Positions 44,862 through 56,352 of a DNA stretch of 64,000 nucleotides are shown here, one piece after another. This stretch comes from Terana coerulea. Its lineage: Eukaryota > Basidiomycota > Agaricomycetes > Polyporales > Phanerochaetaceae. The translations under genes were made by a program, and so were the position numbers. The stretch lies in contig JAKOGH010001191.1 in assembly GCA_024811115.1 (NCBI GenBank), forward strand, positions 124,001 through 188,000, given 5' to 3'. The notes below the pieces were generated by a model. It saw nothing but the letters and a program-made list of their open reading frames with translations, had not been told where the DNA came from and made no database searches. How positions within the stretch are numbered: position 1 is the stretch's first letter; every line of letters starts with the position of its first letter.

Positions 44862-45208
44862 GCTACTCGTGCCTTTGGGATAACTCTCCCACCAACGCCT
44901 CGCACGTGGACCAGCCGTCGACTTATTCCCCCTCACGACGCTTCACGTTTGTCGCTCCAGCCTCAAGACCGCCTCTGCACCCGACATACACAAGCTATCC
45001 ACAGCGTGCCGCTCGCCCTCGAAATGCTCACTATCTGCCTGGCTCTCCTGAACCACGCGGACGAATTGCCGTACCTGAGGCCCAAGGCGCTGCGTCACAC
45101 TGGTGGCCCGTCGTTGATGCAGTTGTGCTTCGTGCAGCCGGCATCTGCATCAATCTTCCCTGGAAAACGCTTCGTCCTATCACGACGGCAGCGCATGGCG
45201 CTCGCGCA

Positions 45209-45217
45209 TATATAAAA
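45209..45217 (+). promoter_or_regulatory. TATA box of the metallophosphatase gene
   Basis: TATATAAAA about 55 bp before ATG 45272. Confidence 0.5.
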
Positions 45218-45271
45218 CGCTACGGCGGGAGCGGGCGCGCGAGGAGCCCCCGCCGTCCTGCGACTCTGAGG

Positions 45272-47550
45272 ATGCAACTCACCCCGACGCTCTTCGGCCT
45301 TCTGGCATTGCTGCCCCTCGCCCTCGCCTGTCCTGGCGAGGATGGCCACGACCACAGCCACGCGAAGCGCGAGTTCCCAAAGGCGCCGCTCACGCCGCCG
45401 ACCAGGCCGCTCGTATGGGGAGACCTCAACATCATCCACACCACGGACAGCCATGGCTGGCTGCTCGGACACCAGAAGCTGTCGGCTCCCGAGCCAAACT
45501 ACAGGTAAGTGTATGCGGTATTTATTGTGGCAGGGAACCTGAAACTGGACCAGTGGCGACTTCGGTGACTTTGCGTCCTTCGTGACTCATATGAAGCAAC
45601 TTGCCGTCGAGAAGGACGTCGATCTACTCCTTGTCGACTCTGGAGATTTGCACGATGGCACCGGTCTGTCTGACGGATTCCCACCCGGCGGCGTAGATGG
45701 TCATGAAGTGCGTACTTATGCATCGTATTCATCCCTTCGAGTCCTCACCAGATGCTCTCTAGACAAACAAGTTCATTGCAGAACTGCCGTACGACGTCAT
45801 GGCAATTGGAAACCACGAACTGTATATCTACGCGAACACCCTCGACATGTTCAAAAACTTTGCTCCGAAGCTTAACGGACGCTACCTTTCCTCTAATGTC
45901 AACATCACCGTTGCGGACAAGCACGGCAAGCCTGTCAGTGTACCCGTTGGCGAGCGGTTCACAAAGTTCAAGACGAGGAAGTGAGTCCGGAAGTGTCATT
46001 ATACCTAGACCCTCTGCTGATTAGTCTCTCCGTAGGGGTCGCAAAGTCACTGCTTTGGGTGTCCTCTTCGACTTTACCGGCAACGACCACAACACGACCG
46101 TGCAAAAGGTCGAAGACATGGTCAAGGAGAGCTGGTTCCACCAGGCCATCCAGGACGAGCCCGACTTTTTCCTGTTGGCTGGGTAAGCTGGATCTGTCCG
46201 TCGCCCGTTGATCAGACCTAACATGTTCCGCGCAGACACATGCCCGTGCAAAAGGACAACTGGCCGACTGTGTTCAAAGCGGTCCGTGCCGTGCATGCGC
46301 ACACACCGATCCTGATCCTCGGTGGGCACACCCACATTCGCGACTGCGGTGAGTATATGCATGGTTTCGTGTGGGAAACAGACCGTTTAACAATGTACAT
46401 TCGTAGTGCAGCTTGACGGACGCTCCATGTCTCTCGAGAGCGGTCGTTACATGGAGACTGTCGGCTGGATGAGTGTCGACCTCGATCAGAAGGATAGCAG
46501 TAAGAACCTGACTTTCTCGAGGCGGTACCTTGACCCAAACCGTGTCACGTACGAGGTGCGTGTCTTTTATGTGCTAGCCGTTGTATAATGCACTAAATGC
46601 ATAGTAGTTCCACACTAAGCGCAGCAACTTCACGTTTGATACCCTGCAGGGCCGGTTCATCACCGCCGGTCTCGAGAAGCTCTCCAAGACCTTCGACCTC
46701 GACGCCCAGTTTGGCACCGCGCCGCATGACTTCACTCTGAGCCGGTCAGTCCCCTCTCTTCGCATCCCGATGTCCAACAGCCTCTAACAACTGACTCCAT
46801 GTCCAGCGACCCCTTCCCCTCGAATGACTCGCTGCTCACGCTCATGGCGACCCAGGCGCTGCCCGTCGCGCTCGCGGTCAATAATAGCCGCGCGGCGATA
46901 CCCAACGTGATCATCACAAACTCGGGCTCGCTCCGCTTCGACGTCTTCGCGGGCGCGTTCACGAAGAACGACCAGCTCACCGCGTCGCCGTTCGCGGATA
47001 GCTTCCTCTTCGTCCCGAACGTCACCGCCGCGGTCGCGAACAAGGTGCTACCCGCGCTGAACAACGCGGGCGCGGACGAGCGCAAGCGTGCCTTCCATGC
47101 GGAGCTTGGGGAGAGGTATGGGCGCGGGGAGGTTGACGTCGTGTTCCGCGAGTGGCTGGAGGAGATGGACCGCCGGAGCTTTGGCGTCGAGCGGCGCGCC
47201 GCGGCGAATGCGACGCTCGGCTATGTGACTAAAGACGTGCGTTCTCCTTTTTCGTCAACCACAGCGAAGCTTACATCTCGTACCAGGCTTGCCCCGGCGT
47301 GGGCGACGACGTGCTGCACTCGCCGCTGCCGTTCTCTGGCTCGCCGGACTTTATCGGCTCGAACCCGCCGAACGTGACGGACGCGACGCCGATCGACCTC
47401 GTCTTCGTCGACTTCATCGAGACGCAGCTGCTCGAGATTCTCAACAGCGTCCAGAGCGAGAAGAACTTCACGACGGCGGACGTGTCATTGTACAGCCCTA
47501 TCCTGGCGAGCGAGGCGCTCGGTGTGTTTGCACAGGAGAAGTGGAATTGA
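45272..47550 (+). CDS. Secreted metallophosphatase, 5'-nucleotidase-like
   Basis: Signal peptide [20 protein letters not shown], then a His-rich linker. Exons give the calcineurin-like metal sites in order: [16 protein letters not shown] (D-x-H), [20 protein letters not shown] (GDxHDG), [14 protein letters not shown] (GNHE), FLLAGHMPVQ (GH), and [14 protein letters not shown] (GHTH). A C-terminal domain follows ([60 protein letters not shown]), ending VFAQEKWN at 47550. About six short introns, with several NxS/T sites. The closest well-known type is the fungal extracellular or vacuolar Ser/Thr-phosphatase-like family (yeast YHR202W group); nucleotide hydrolysis is possible but not shown. Together with the histidine acid phosphatase 9 kb away it would serve phosphate scavenging. 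No frame errors seen. Confidence 0.87.
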
Positions 47551-48155
47551 GAGAGGGGCGTGGTTTCGGGAGGCAGAGAGAAGACATGTCTCACTTGGGC
47601 CAGGCTTGAGCCCTTGCTTATGCAAATGCAGAGAGATTCGTGCTCTTACGATCTCAACCTCATGCTCTCGTGTGCAGTATTCTCCAAGCCAGACCTGTGA
47701 CGGTATGTCTTCGGCTATGGCGAAGAGGCAAAAGAGAGTATTTCGGAATATTCCCCGATATCTAGAGTGTACCACGTGACACGTGTCCTTGCTTCCCCGC
47801 GCATCTGAGGCTTCAATGTTTCAACATTTTAACTACCCGCAAGCCTTCCTTGACCCTATCCACCCATACTTCCCACAGTGAAGGACAAGGAAGCAGGTTT
47901 CTTTGTTGGATTGAGCCCGATTGACGAAGAAGAGGATAATGCTGAAGACGAGGGTCAAGAAAATGAGGGGATGGATGTTAATAATGCGAGTGAACTTGAG
48001 AGTCTTACTCTGAAAGAAGGACACCAATGGTTGAACGTTGACCAGGAAGTAGTGATACAGTATCGAAGACGAAGCTCAAACTTGCACATCTCACTGAGTT
48101 GTCCCCACGAAGACCGTAATTCATTGACATTAATTCAATTGGCGCCCTTTGTTAT
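47551..48155. other. Intergenic, double CACGTG, no supported gene
   Basis: Two CACGTG E-boxes at 47773-47778 and 47780-47785. A plus-strand open frame from 47878 is acidic at first but then runs through the tRNA gene, so I do not accept it as a protein gene. Confidence 0.4.
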
Positions 48156-48238
48156 GGGCACATGGTGTAGTTGGTTATCACATCCGCTTAGCATTGAAGT
48201 GTTTGCGGGGGTGCTGGGTTCAATTCCCAGTGTGTCCA
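48156..48238 (+). tRNA. tRNA-Ala (AGC), with 10-nt intron
   Basis: Acceptor GGGCACA/TGTGTCC with G3:U70. Compared with the other two copies the fifth pair is A:U instead of G:C, a compensated change that argues for function. Anticodon stem TCCGC/GCGGG, AGC, 17-nt loop so 10-nt intron, T arm CTGGG-TTCAATT-CCCAG. T5 terminator near 48258. Confidence 0.93.
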
Positions 48239-48414
48239 TGCCCTGAAAGTGGCCGTTATTTTTCTGTTGTTGAATAATTTAAGATTGCGCATTTTTTATT
48301 GGTCTTCAATGCTTACTGAGGAGTGTTGTCCGTAAAGTGACGAGAATTGTGCAACACATGCCTTCATTACTCGTATAGTTACAATCTGATAGGTTCACTG
48401 CATATCACAGTAAG

Positions 48415-49533
48415 CTATGGAACAACCCCACTGGCTGCGGTGGCCTCGTCTGCATGGGCATCCTGCGATCCTTTGGCCCGCTTATTGTTTGCCACTGCCT
48501 CTACAATGTTCTTCTCGTCTATCTTCCACACCGGCCTCGCAATATTGTACAGCCGGCCGATGCTGGCAAACGCGATACCGCCCATGCGCGCAATGGGCTT
48601 GAGTTTGACGGGGTCGACGACTTTGTAAACCTGTCCATTCGCCGAGACCCGATCGAGGAGGATATCGTTCCGCACGTGCACCGTCTTAATCAGCCCGAGA
48701 ATCAGCGTGTTTTTGTGCACGCCTGTGTCGGGGTGTATAATGTCGATGGCTTGGTGCAGCGTGCACTCCATGCTAAACGCGCTTTCGCGAACACGCGGGG
48801 TTTGACATGTTTCTATGGATAGGCGCATTAGTATGGCCGTGTTCTCGAAAGGGAGAGGGGGCAAGGCTCACACTCGGTGCTCTGGTGAAGCCGCTGATGT
48901 CCCATTCGCTTACGTCCCGCGGTGTATCGACGGAGGTAATGTTTGCCTGCTCGACGAATGGTTCGCTGACGATATTTACGACAAACTCCTTCGTATCTTT
49001 GATATTCAGCACAGTGTCTTTCAAACCCTTGGCTGGACGAGTGACTGAAATGGACAGGAGCGGCGGGCTTTCAGATACCATGTTGAACCATCTGAATCCA
49101 TTTGCAGATTCTCAGTACTTCTAATAGATCAAGAGGGCAAGCAGGCGTACGCGAAGGGAGCCAGGTTCTCGACGCCATCTTCAGAGACGGACGATACCAG
49201 GGCAAGTGGTCGCGGAAGAATCCCACTAATAAGCAAAGGGTACTGCGGTAACGGGTGTTCATCAGTGTATGCGCGTGTAAACAAAATGGTATGCGCTTAC
49301 CAGCGTGCTATAACGGGGATCAGCTTTATGTTAGACAGCGTCCACAGAACCACGCACCTTGACTCAGCTTCACTAGTCTCTACGACCGTCCATCCCTGCT
49401 TCTCCCCCTCTGACCACTGCTTCCCGTCTGGCGTTGTTTCAATGCCTTGTCCATACGTCCATTGCGGGTGAGGCAGCTCAGTCCACTGCGCCTCAGCAGT
49501 GTTTTCAAATGCAGGAAGGGGCGCGCTGGACAT
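48415..49533 (-). CDS. Flavin reductase-like domain protein (FMN-binding split barrel)
   Basis: Start ATG 49533 (MSSAPLPAFENTAEAQWTEL). Then, after introns, YPLLISGILPRPLALVSSVS and EDGVENLAPFAWFNMVSESP, PLLSISVTRPAKGLKDTVLN, KEFVVNIVSEPFVEQANITS and SEWDISGFTRAPS, the standard flavin-reductase-like order: PRP...VS, APFS-like, NP/ESPP, KDT, EFVVNI. The last exon carries RESAFSMECTLHQAIDIIHP, LILGLIKTVHVRNDILLD, VDPVKLKPIARMGGIAFASI and GRLYNIARP, ending ASGVVP at 48415. Proteins of this type bind FMN; fungal members are annotated as flavoprotein oxygenases without settled substrate. Cytosolic, no signal peptide. Splice sites were checked only for the second intron (near 49083-49142). Confidence 0.82.
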
Positions 49534-50235
49534 GACAAACCGGTTGCGGGGTGGATGTCGTGAAAGGAGTTTGTGTCGCGGACTCAGTTTGTAAGGATGT
49601 ACTAGCCTCCTTATATGCTACTTTCGTCTCTTTGGGAAGCCCTCGTCAGAGTGTCTCACTTGCAGACACATTGCCAATCATGGCGCCCTCACCCACCACT
49701 TCAAAGCGTCCGACTCGGACCGACGTTCCCCTGCTACTATCTTCCCCGGAGCCTGGCAATTCTAATCAAGTACTTTGCCCCGATCCATCGCCAGAATGGC
49801 TCAAGCTTGCGTATCACCGGTCTTGGAACGCGTGTGTGGTTTCTCATGAAGGCTTGAGATTCGTAAAACGGGAGACCGTTTGCCGACTGGAATTCCCCTG
49901 TTATAAGGTAACTTGGCTTGATAAGTCTAGAACACGGTACTGAGAGACGGGAAGAAAGGGCGAAAATCGCGGCAGGCGTAAGGGAATCGTTTAGCTATAG
50001 AGAGGTCCAGTGAAAGGGACCGCTTCCAAACCGCTTCTCCAAGTTTGGGAGCGAGGGATTATCAGTGGAACTCCTTATACGGCATTTTACAGATTAGATT
50101 GCACGATCGTGAAGACAGTCGATCAATGAATTTCTTGGCCGCGGCAAGCGCTGAACTTATCCTCGACTCGACACTCTCCGTTCTCCTGTGCATACTCTTC
50201 CACGGGCAGGGCAAAAGTAACTCAGAAGCACAATA
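49534..50235. other. Divergent promoter between flavin-reductase-like gene and RPAC1
   Basis: An open frame from ATG 49680 (MAPSPTTSKRPTRTDVPLLL, then SSPEPGNSNQ) looks faintly coding but stops at 49943 and I do not recognise it. Otherwise nothing. Confidence 0.3.
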
Positions 50236-51670
50236 ATGGCGTCAAGCTCAACACTCCCTCAAAGCGTGTACAATCCTCGTCGCCATGTAGGCGTGCACGC
50301 GGAACGTGTCTCCGATGTCTCAAATACAGAGTTCCCTGGGCATTACCCTGGCGAGGACCACAGCTGGGATCTCGAGAAGTTCAAGCAGGGACTACAGGTG
50401 AAGGTGCAGAGATTGTCACAAAGAAGCATAGAATTCGACATGGTGGGGTGGACGCGAGCATTGCGAATGCGTTCAGGAGGATCATGATTGCTGAGGTGCG
50501 TTCTACGTGAAGACTCCTTACGATGGTTATAGCTAATTATATTCACAAATCTATATTCCTGGAAATCAAAAATTCCTCCCATGGACTTACACAACTGCTG
50601 GTCATTCTGCATATATGCTCGTACACGTGCAATTACGTCGGAAATATCCCTCTGCTATCTACATTCTATAGGTTCCAACCATAGCCATTGAGCATGTTTA
50701 CGTGTGGAATAATACCTCCGTAATCCATGACGAAGTTCTCGCCCACCGCATTGGTCTGGTGCCTTTGACAGCCGACCCCGCACAGCTAGAATTCCGCGCG
50801 CCAACAGGACTCAATGCGACTCCGAATGACAGAAATACGCTCGTGTTCCGGCTTCAAGTGACTTGCGAGCGTGCGCCGAAGGGATCAGGGAAAGAGTACA
50901 TCAACGACGAGGTGAAGAGCGGGGATTTGGTGTGGGTGCCCCAAGGAGAGCAGGAGGAAGTGTTTGCGAGTAATCCTCCAGGCCCCACGAACAAGGTATG
51001 CTTTTGTCATATCATATCGTCTCATCTTGTTCTCAGCGATTCTGAATTACGGAACAGGATATTGTCCTGGCAAAGCTTCGCCCGGGGCAAGAAATTGATA
51101 TGGAATTACATGCGATAAAGGGAGTCGGGAAGGAACACGCAAAATGGAGTCCAGTAGGCAAGTGCCTTCGTCTTATCCGTTATTATGATGCGCTACTGAC
51201 GACCATTCCCCTGCCCTTGGTTCATTTGATTCACTGTTACACCGATAGCCACTGCGTCCTACCGCCTCCACCCGCTCATCATCCTAAATCCTGAGAACCC
51301 CATTCCACCTCACCTCGCCAAGAAGTTCCAGAGCTGCTTTAGTCCAGGTGTCGTCAAAATAACCAAAGACGGCAAAGTTGTGATCGACGAATACAGCATG
51401 CGCAAAGACAGCGTCTCGCGCGAAGTACTGCGCCACGAAGAGTTCCAGGGCTGTGTCGAGCTGAAGCGCATACGTGACTGGTTCATCTTCAGCGTTGAGT
51501 CCGAAGGACCCTACGTGCCAGAACGGCTTCTACCCGAGTCCGTCAAGATTATGCGAGAGAAGATTGCGACTATACGGAAGGCGGCGGAAGCCCTCCTTGC
51601 CGATGCGGATGGCGAGGTTACCGGAATGAAGACACAAGGAGACGGTGATGTCGACATGGACGAGTTATGA
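50236..51670 (+). CDS. RPAC1, shared subunit of RNA polymerases I and III (AC40)
   Basis: Exons 50236-50495, 50672-50995, 51058-51157 and 51249-51670 give 368 residues once one base is added. Family landmarks: [109 protein letters not shown], and the C-terminus [20 protein letters not shown]. The subunit dimerises with AC19 to start polymerase assembly (like bacterial alpha) and is essential in yeast. The third intron is GC-AG (donor GCAAGT at 51158); only that choice rebuilds SPVATASYRL. At the G4 run 50445-50448 one G is missing: the text breaks between FDMVG and VDASIA. An essential single-copy gene should not be broken, so this is probably a base-level error in the sequence. Confidence 0.92.
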
Positions 51671-54375
51671 TGTCTGTTGCAGCGCAAAAACGATTGTATT
51701 ATTTGTATTCGTCAGCTGGACTAGAGAGTTGGCTGTTTTTGAGCATGCTACTTATGTTTGGTTAATATTGTGAAGGCCTGCCTTGAGCATGTGCATTCAA
51801 GATTGTCAAATGCACAACTGTATAGCTATGTCATGGTTATATTTGCTGAAGAGGTTCCGTGTGCTAATGACGAATACTTGGTTGGAGCCTTAATAGCTAC
51901 TAAGCTCTAAGCCTCTAACAAAAGAAGTGTGTGTCATGTAATGTTATGACAACCAGAGACAAAAAGTCATACAGAACAAATTATGGACGCACTGGGAATT
52001 GAACCCAGCACCCCCGCAGACACTGTGGTGCTAAGCGGATGTGATAACCAACTACACCATGCGCCCATTCCAAAAAGGGACTTTATTATTTATATATTGC
52101 CAACCAAGGTTGCATACTGTTTCCGGTAAGCCATCAGTGCGTATTTCTGTCGCCCGTACTTACCGTACTCAGGTCATAGTTTCCACCAAGCCATCGTGGC
52201 TGCACTGACTTGTAGCTTACTTACTCTTACCCCCTTGCTGTATGGCACAGCTCAAGCATATTTTTACTATAAGGTCCATAAATGGGCTTGTTAAGCTCTG
52301 TTCTTTTTTTGCATGCTTCCCGCATGCAGTCCAACTCTACCAAGCGTGCTGGGTAATAGCATCTGAAAACAGTATGTACTGTGCTACATATGCTGATCTT
52401 CTTCTTAATATCCATGTCCTACTATATGCTCAGGCTATGCACAGGCGCAGCGGGCTGTCCTGTAAGCAAACCCAGTATGTCTCGTGCTCCTCTCAATTTC
52501 AACGTGACTCTATTGCTAACACAGTCGTCCGGGGTCTTGGCTTCAAGGATCCTACATTATACTACATAGTTCGTGCGCTGCACGCGACCCCACTGTGTCA
52601 CTCCGGCTCGGCTCGTTCTCGTCCGAGGCACTGTACGATCAGCCGACGGTCATCGACGCGCGCGCAGACAGCATGTGCATGGACGACAGTTGGCTAGTCT
52701 CCCCGAGGCAGACAGCGGGACGACAAGCCAGCCTGTACTTTGGGCAATGTTCATGGTTTTGGTACGTTTTTGTTCATGCTCTCACTATTTGTATGGGCTT
52801 GCTTGCATACTGAAGATCAACTTGATCATACTAGTATGTCCGTGCTGGTCAATCTACCGATATGCCGAGGTTGTGGATTGTGGATCGGACGCCCAAAAAT
52901 GACCACAGCTACTCTTTCAGTCAGCTACCAAGCGACACCTAAAGAGGGTTTGTGACTATTACTTGGCCGGTAAGTGCGCTTTTGCCGTGTCCCACACCCG
53001 GCCGGGCTTAAAAATAAGAGCTTCCGCTCGGCTCTCGAGGGTCGCGCCACTCAAGCCGCTGTGGGACGACTGCAATTGAATGCGCGCAACCGATCTTCTC
53101 GGCCGTCGAGCGGTACAGCAAGTTCTGCGTAAGCTATAGAGGGGCGCGACATCTCTCGAACGACGCTATCTCGGACGGTAACAGCGGCTCAATGACGCAC
53201 CAACTCCGAATCACTGGCCACGGCCATAGAGCGCGCTCTCTCGCGCCGAGTGCAAGTGTGGGACGATACCTCCTGCGCCTCCTGTAAAGCCTGCACCCAA
53301 GATTACTAGCGGTTGTTCGACGATGTGTGCGACGCTCGGCAATGACGCTACAAAGCGCGCACTCGGTACCGGCGGCGGTGTACGGCTTCGGGCTGGAAGC
53401 TCTTCGCGAAGAAGATGTTGGGTCTCGCGAGCTTATATTTCTTCTCTGTGCCTGCTTCTGCCGGCGGTGTCGTATGACAGGACATCTCGCGGGAGCGATG
53501 TACTCGGTCGCTCATAGCGGTGGACATAATGGCATCCAGGTAGCTTCCCGTACACTTCGGTTTGCCAGTCCTGAAGTGAAAGTTGAAGCTTCGTACCTAA
53601 TGAACGAACATCGAAATACTTCTGAACACTGGCTGAGGAGGCAGGCGCGAATCAAGAGTGGCTACAGTCGTACGACGAGTCTGCAATAGTGCTAGTCCAG
53701 CGTAGGAAGTAGTAGGCTCAAGCTTCACCTTCTGGAATGATAGAACCATCTTGTTTGTTCTTTCCGCACGATGTGGAGGAGTCGTCCCTAACAACAAACG
53801 AGACGCGGCTCGATTCGTTCTATTCGTGCCATTATGAGGTCCGAGGTTTAGCATGTACTAATTGAGCATTTGTGATTTAGTACTGATATAAATACTGAGA
53901 CGGATGTAAGCCGCAGAGCAGCACACAATATCTCACCGCCTTGTACGCACTTGCCGGCAGAGACGATGGCGAATACGTACAACACTACACCAGCATGATG
54001 GTAGAAGAGCCTACTATTATGCTGCGGTGGTCTTGGACGAGTTCACCATCCCTACGGTACTCGACCCATGAACGTTTGAGCTCTCACAGGCCTGTCATGA
54101 TCACAACACACAAGATCAATTGGCACCGACGAGGGGATAGGTACAACGTATCACTAAATTGGTATACAACAGTCGAAGAAAAACATGTAGACAGGCAGCA
54201 GAGCGGGCAAATACGTAGAGATTAAGTTAATGGATGGGAATGGTGTTCTAGGTGATCATGATGAGTGGACGATGATTACGTGAAGTAGTGCGAGCAAGGC
54301 CGACGGTAGATAGCAGGGACATTGAGAAGAGTGGAATGTAGGTCTATATGGAGTCCAAAGCAGTTCTGTGGGAGT
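51671..54375. other. Gene-poor stretch with one tRNA
   Basis: Apart from the tRNA at 51984-52066 I find no supported gene. Some pieces look faintly coding without a family: 52590-52770 (EALYDQPTVIDARADSMCMD on plus) and 53330-53690. Transposon or gene remnants are possible. Confidence 0.4.
51984..52066 (-). tRNA. tRNA-Ala (AGC), with 10-nt intron
   Basis: Mature part is almost the same as the copy at 38.7 kb: GGGCGCA/TGCGTCC, G3:U70, AGC anticodon, TCCGC/GCGGG stem (its 3' side preceded by TCT). The intron sequence differs (CCACAGTGTC). T5 terminator near 51965-51961. The Pol III boxes A and B are internal. Confidence 0.93.
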
Positions 54376-56253
54376 CTATGCTGCCGCCCTCTTCGACTTA
54401 GCTCGGATAGACCTGCCGAAGCGGTAGAACAGGAACGGTATCGGAATCATGCCGAGGGAAATGAACGCCCAAGTGCTCGCCGCCCAGCCATTGCCCAGAT
54501 TGTGGTACATGGCGGTGATAAACAGCGGCATCGCAGCGCCGGAGCCGGAACGTACAACAGTTTTGGCGGCGAGAGCAGATGCCACGTAGCCCGGGAAGGC
54601 GTCGATAATGTATGCGTTGGCGGAGAAGTAGATAGTGACCATGCCGAAGCCGAAGGGGATGCCAGAGGAAACGGGTCCCACCCAGTTGCCTCCGCCCGGC
54701 ATGACGTATGGTGGGGACGTCCAACCAAAGATGAAGAGGGCTGTGGGAAACTTGTGAGAAAGATTCAAGAAAAGCTGGCTCTACAAAAGTGCTCACAGAT
54801 TGGTACCCAGACAGAGCCAACCATCATACCGACGAGGCGATCCTCAGGATCAGCCTTACCGCCCTTCGCGACCATACGGGCACGGTAGTTTTTCTCCAGA
54901 CGGGGTGTGACGAGGAGGGCCAAGCCCAGGCCGATCCAGACGGAAATGAAGGTCAAGCCAACGCGCCCGTCATTCCAGCCATAGTCTTCACCAAAGACAA
55001 CCGGGTACGAGAAGAAGAATGCGTACTGAAGGTGAAACGAATGATCAGTACCACCACCTCAAGAGCTTCGGAGATAACGCACCAGCAAGCCGTAGATCAG
55101 CGCAATGTAAAGCGAAAGAAGGAGCAGAATAGGTTCCGTCACAAGCATGCCGAACGGACGGATGAGAGTGTCGACGAGCATCTCCGAGAGGGGGACCTTG
55201 AACAGCTCCTGCTCGGTGCAAATGTTCTCGTCTCCAGACTCCTTCCTGAGCTTCGCAGCACGCCTTTTGAGGATAGCTGGGGCGTAGGTCTCGGGGATAG
55301 TGCACTTGAGCAGGGCCATGAAGCCAGCGAAGATCATCTGTACCCAGAAAATCCATCGCCAGCCGATGTTCTCACCGACGAAACCGCCGACAATCGGGCC
55401 GAGGACAGGTCCACCGTAGGGTGCGGCAGCGAACAGAGCAATGGCGAATCCACGTTCCTCGTTATCCCAGATGTCGGAGATAGTGCCACCTGCGAGCGTT
55501 AAGGGTGCGGAGGCAAAGAAACCGCAGAAGAATCGGCAGATGAGAAGCGTCTCAATATTCTTCGCGACGGCACAAGGGATGATGAAAATGACGTAGATGA
55601 AGGATGGAATAACCCAGAGTAGACGGCGACCGAGCATTTCACTCTATGGAGCGGTCAGAACACGAATAGTAACTGAATGGTCAATCGAAGACGTACCAGG
55701 GGCGACCAGATCAAGGGTCCAACGCCAAACCCGCAGACCATCAATGTGACGCTGAGAGCGACCACGACGTTTCCTACGTGGAACTCCTCCATCACGTCCT
55801 TGAAATCTCCAGTAATAACTGCAGACGCAAATGCAACCTCGACGACCGAGAAAGCGCAAACGGCAGTAATGTCTATTCAGCACAGTCATCAGCACCCAGT
55901 CTGTGAAATAATCAATCTAGACTACTTACACCACTTGAAAAATTTGACTTGTTCCTTGGATCCTCCGGATCGTTGGGAACAAACGTGACCAGCTTCTTGT
56001 TGTGAAGCTCCCTGACCTTCTCGGGATCCCGCAATGCTGGAGGAGTGTCGGAGTGATGAGAGGGAATCGGGCGAAGGGCCTTGTCACCCTCAATGTAGCC
56101 CTCCTTCGTTATCGTACGGTACTCATCCGTGAACCCGCCCTCCGCGGTGTTCGTGGATTGGTACGGGAAGGACAAGTCCGCGCGGTTAGGGTCATGGTGG
56201 AGTGAGTACTCCGGAGCAATGGTGCTCGACGAGCTATTTGTGGTGCCGGTCAT
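54376..56253 (-). CDS. MFS multidrug/polyamine porter, DHA1 type
   Basis: Start ATG 56253 (MTGTTNSSSSTIAPEYSLHH). A long polar N-terminus contains VTFVPNDPEDPRNKSNFSS, the usual pre-helix of fungal DHA1 porters (DPxDPRNW; here the Trp lies over a splice). Exons then give ITAVCAFSVVEVAFASAVIT, VVVALSVTLMVCGFGVGPLI-WSPL, SEMLGRRLLWVIPSFIYVIF (motif A-like), LLICRFFCGFFASAPLTLAG, GPVLGPIVGGFVGENIGWRW (antiporter motif C), RPFGMLVTEPILLLLSLYIA, YAFFFSYPVVFGEDYGWNDG and GFGMVTIYFSANAYIIDAFP. The C-terminus is RFGRSIRAKSKRAAA, stop at 54376. Family members export drugs or polyamines by proton antiport at the plasma membrane. No frame break seen. A GTGGCGG minisatellite lies upstream of the start, at about 56325-56352. 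Confidence 0.9.
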
Positions 56254-56320
56254 CGTAGAAGGGTTATGATGGGTTTCTTGAAGTGCGAACTGGTAGAAGG
56301 GAAGCGGAAGTAAGAATGGG

Positions 56321-56352
56321 AGGTGGCGGGTGGCGGGTGGCGGGTGGCGGCC
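56321..56352. repeat. Short tandem repeat, GGCGGGT units
   Basis: Four copies of a GGTGGCG-type 7-mer in the leader or promoter of the DHA1 porter gene. Confidence 0.7.

Noticed and set aside
47878..48246. Acidic 122-codon open frame
   Set aside because: It reads through the tRNA-Ala gene, so its second half cannot be a natural protein; the first half has no known domain.
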